From contig DATFFT010000027.1 in assembly GCA_035249905.1 (NCBI GenBank), positions 1 through 33,618 of the forward strand: a stretch of DNA of 33,618 bases, in the 5' to 3' direction. The stretch is from JAOUEA01 sp035249905 (GTDB lineage Bacteria > Actinomycetota > UBA4738 > HRBIN12). This document shows, piece by piece, positions 33,546 through 33,618 of the stretch (its first letter is position 1; each line of letters opens with the position of its first letter). The notes under the pieces are model-generated. The model was not told the DNA's origin and did not search any database. It saw only the letters and a program-made list of their open reading frames with translations. A program made the translations under genes and the position numbers.

Positions 33546-33618
33546 CTCATCGACCCTACTCGCTTCAGGTATGAGGGATCGTCGTGGTTCGCCCGTCGTC
33601 TGCGGTGTCCGAGCGCAC
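33546..33618. other. Right-edge sequence without a recognised gene
   Basis: The last 73 bases hold the probable promoter of the leftward DHFR-like gene (TAGGGT) and nothing else I can identify; it may include the start of another gene beyond the edge. Confidence 0.4.

Overview
The window is a gene-dense, very GC-rich stretch with strong G/C at third codon positions. GTG starts are common, and 1-4 bp stop/start overlaps (GTGA, ATGA) are frequent. An IclR-family glycerol regulator, an arg cluster with argR inside it, and a MarR gene beside a TAG/CTA dyad also fit. Together these suggest an actinobacterium (Actinomycetota). The class cannot be fixed from this sequence, and no rRNA, tRNA, CRISPR array or insertion sequence was seen. 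Long open frames antisense to real genes are common here and were left out.

Region 1 (1-9495) is a glycerol and dihydroxyacetone locus. A leftward gene run reads glpF, dhaK, dhaL, glpK, a small acidic FAEGQ-repeat protein, a GlpA-type flavoprotein, then a SdhB-like iron-sulfur subunit, SdhC-like and SdhD-like membrane anchors, and dhaM, which runs off the left edge. Glycerol would enter through GlpF, be phosphorylated by GlpK, and be oxidised to DHAP by a membrane complex that appears to join a GlpA catalytic subunit to a succinate-dehydrogenase-type electron wire. Free dihydroxyacetone would be phosphorylated by DhaK/DhaL/DhaM. Divergent from glpF is a second dhaL overlapping an IclR-family regulator gene. 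The GlpA-SdhBCD hybrid is the strongest candidate for an unusual system here.

Region 2 (9509-13896) holds an FMN-dependent 2-hydroxyacid dehydrogenase/oxidase, a PHP-domain phosphoesterase, a HAD hydrolase and a type II NADH dehydrogenase, all rightward, then a convergent two-CBS-domain protein. Region 3 (13963-25455) is mixed: a predicted lipoprotein with a C-terminal membrane helix, the tldD/pmbA protease pair, a cupin, a YihY membrane protein, a MarR regulator divergent from a broken ankyrin-repeat gene across a 23 bp dyad, a C45-type autoprocessing hydrolase, a Cys-paired beta-propeller, a PAP2 phosphatase, an SRPBCC protein, a DUF378 membrane protein, RmuC and a small unknown protein.

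Region 4 (25505-32963) is an arginine biosynthesis operon, argC-J-B-D-R-G-H, with every junction overlapping and a near-perfect ARG box just before argC. argF (ornithine carbamoyltransferase) is missing from its usual place between argD and argR. A dihydrofolate-reductase-like gene converges on argH and ends the window. No gene-free stretch longer than about 160 bases exists.
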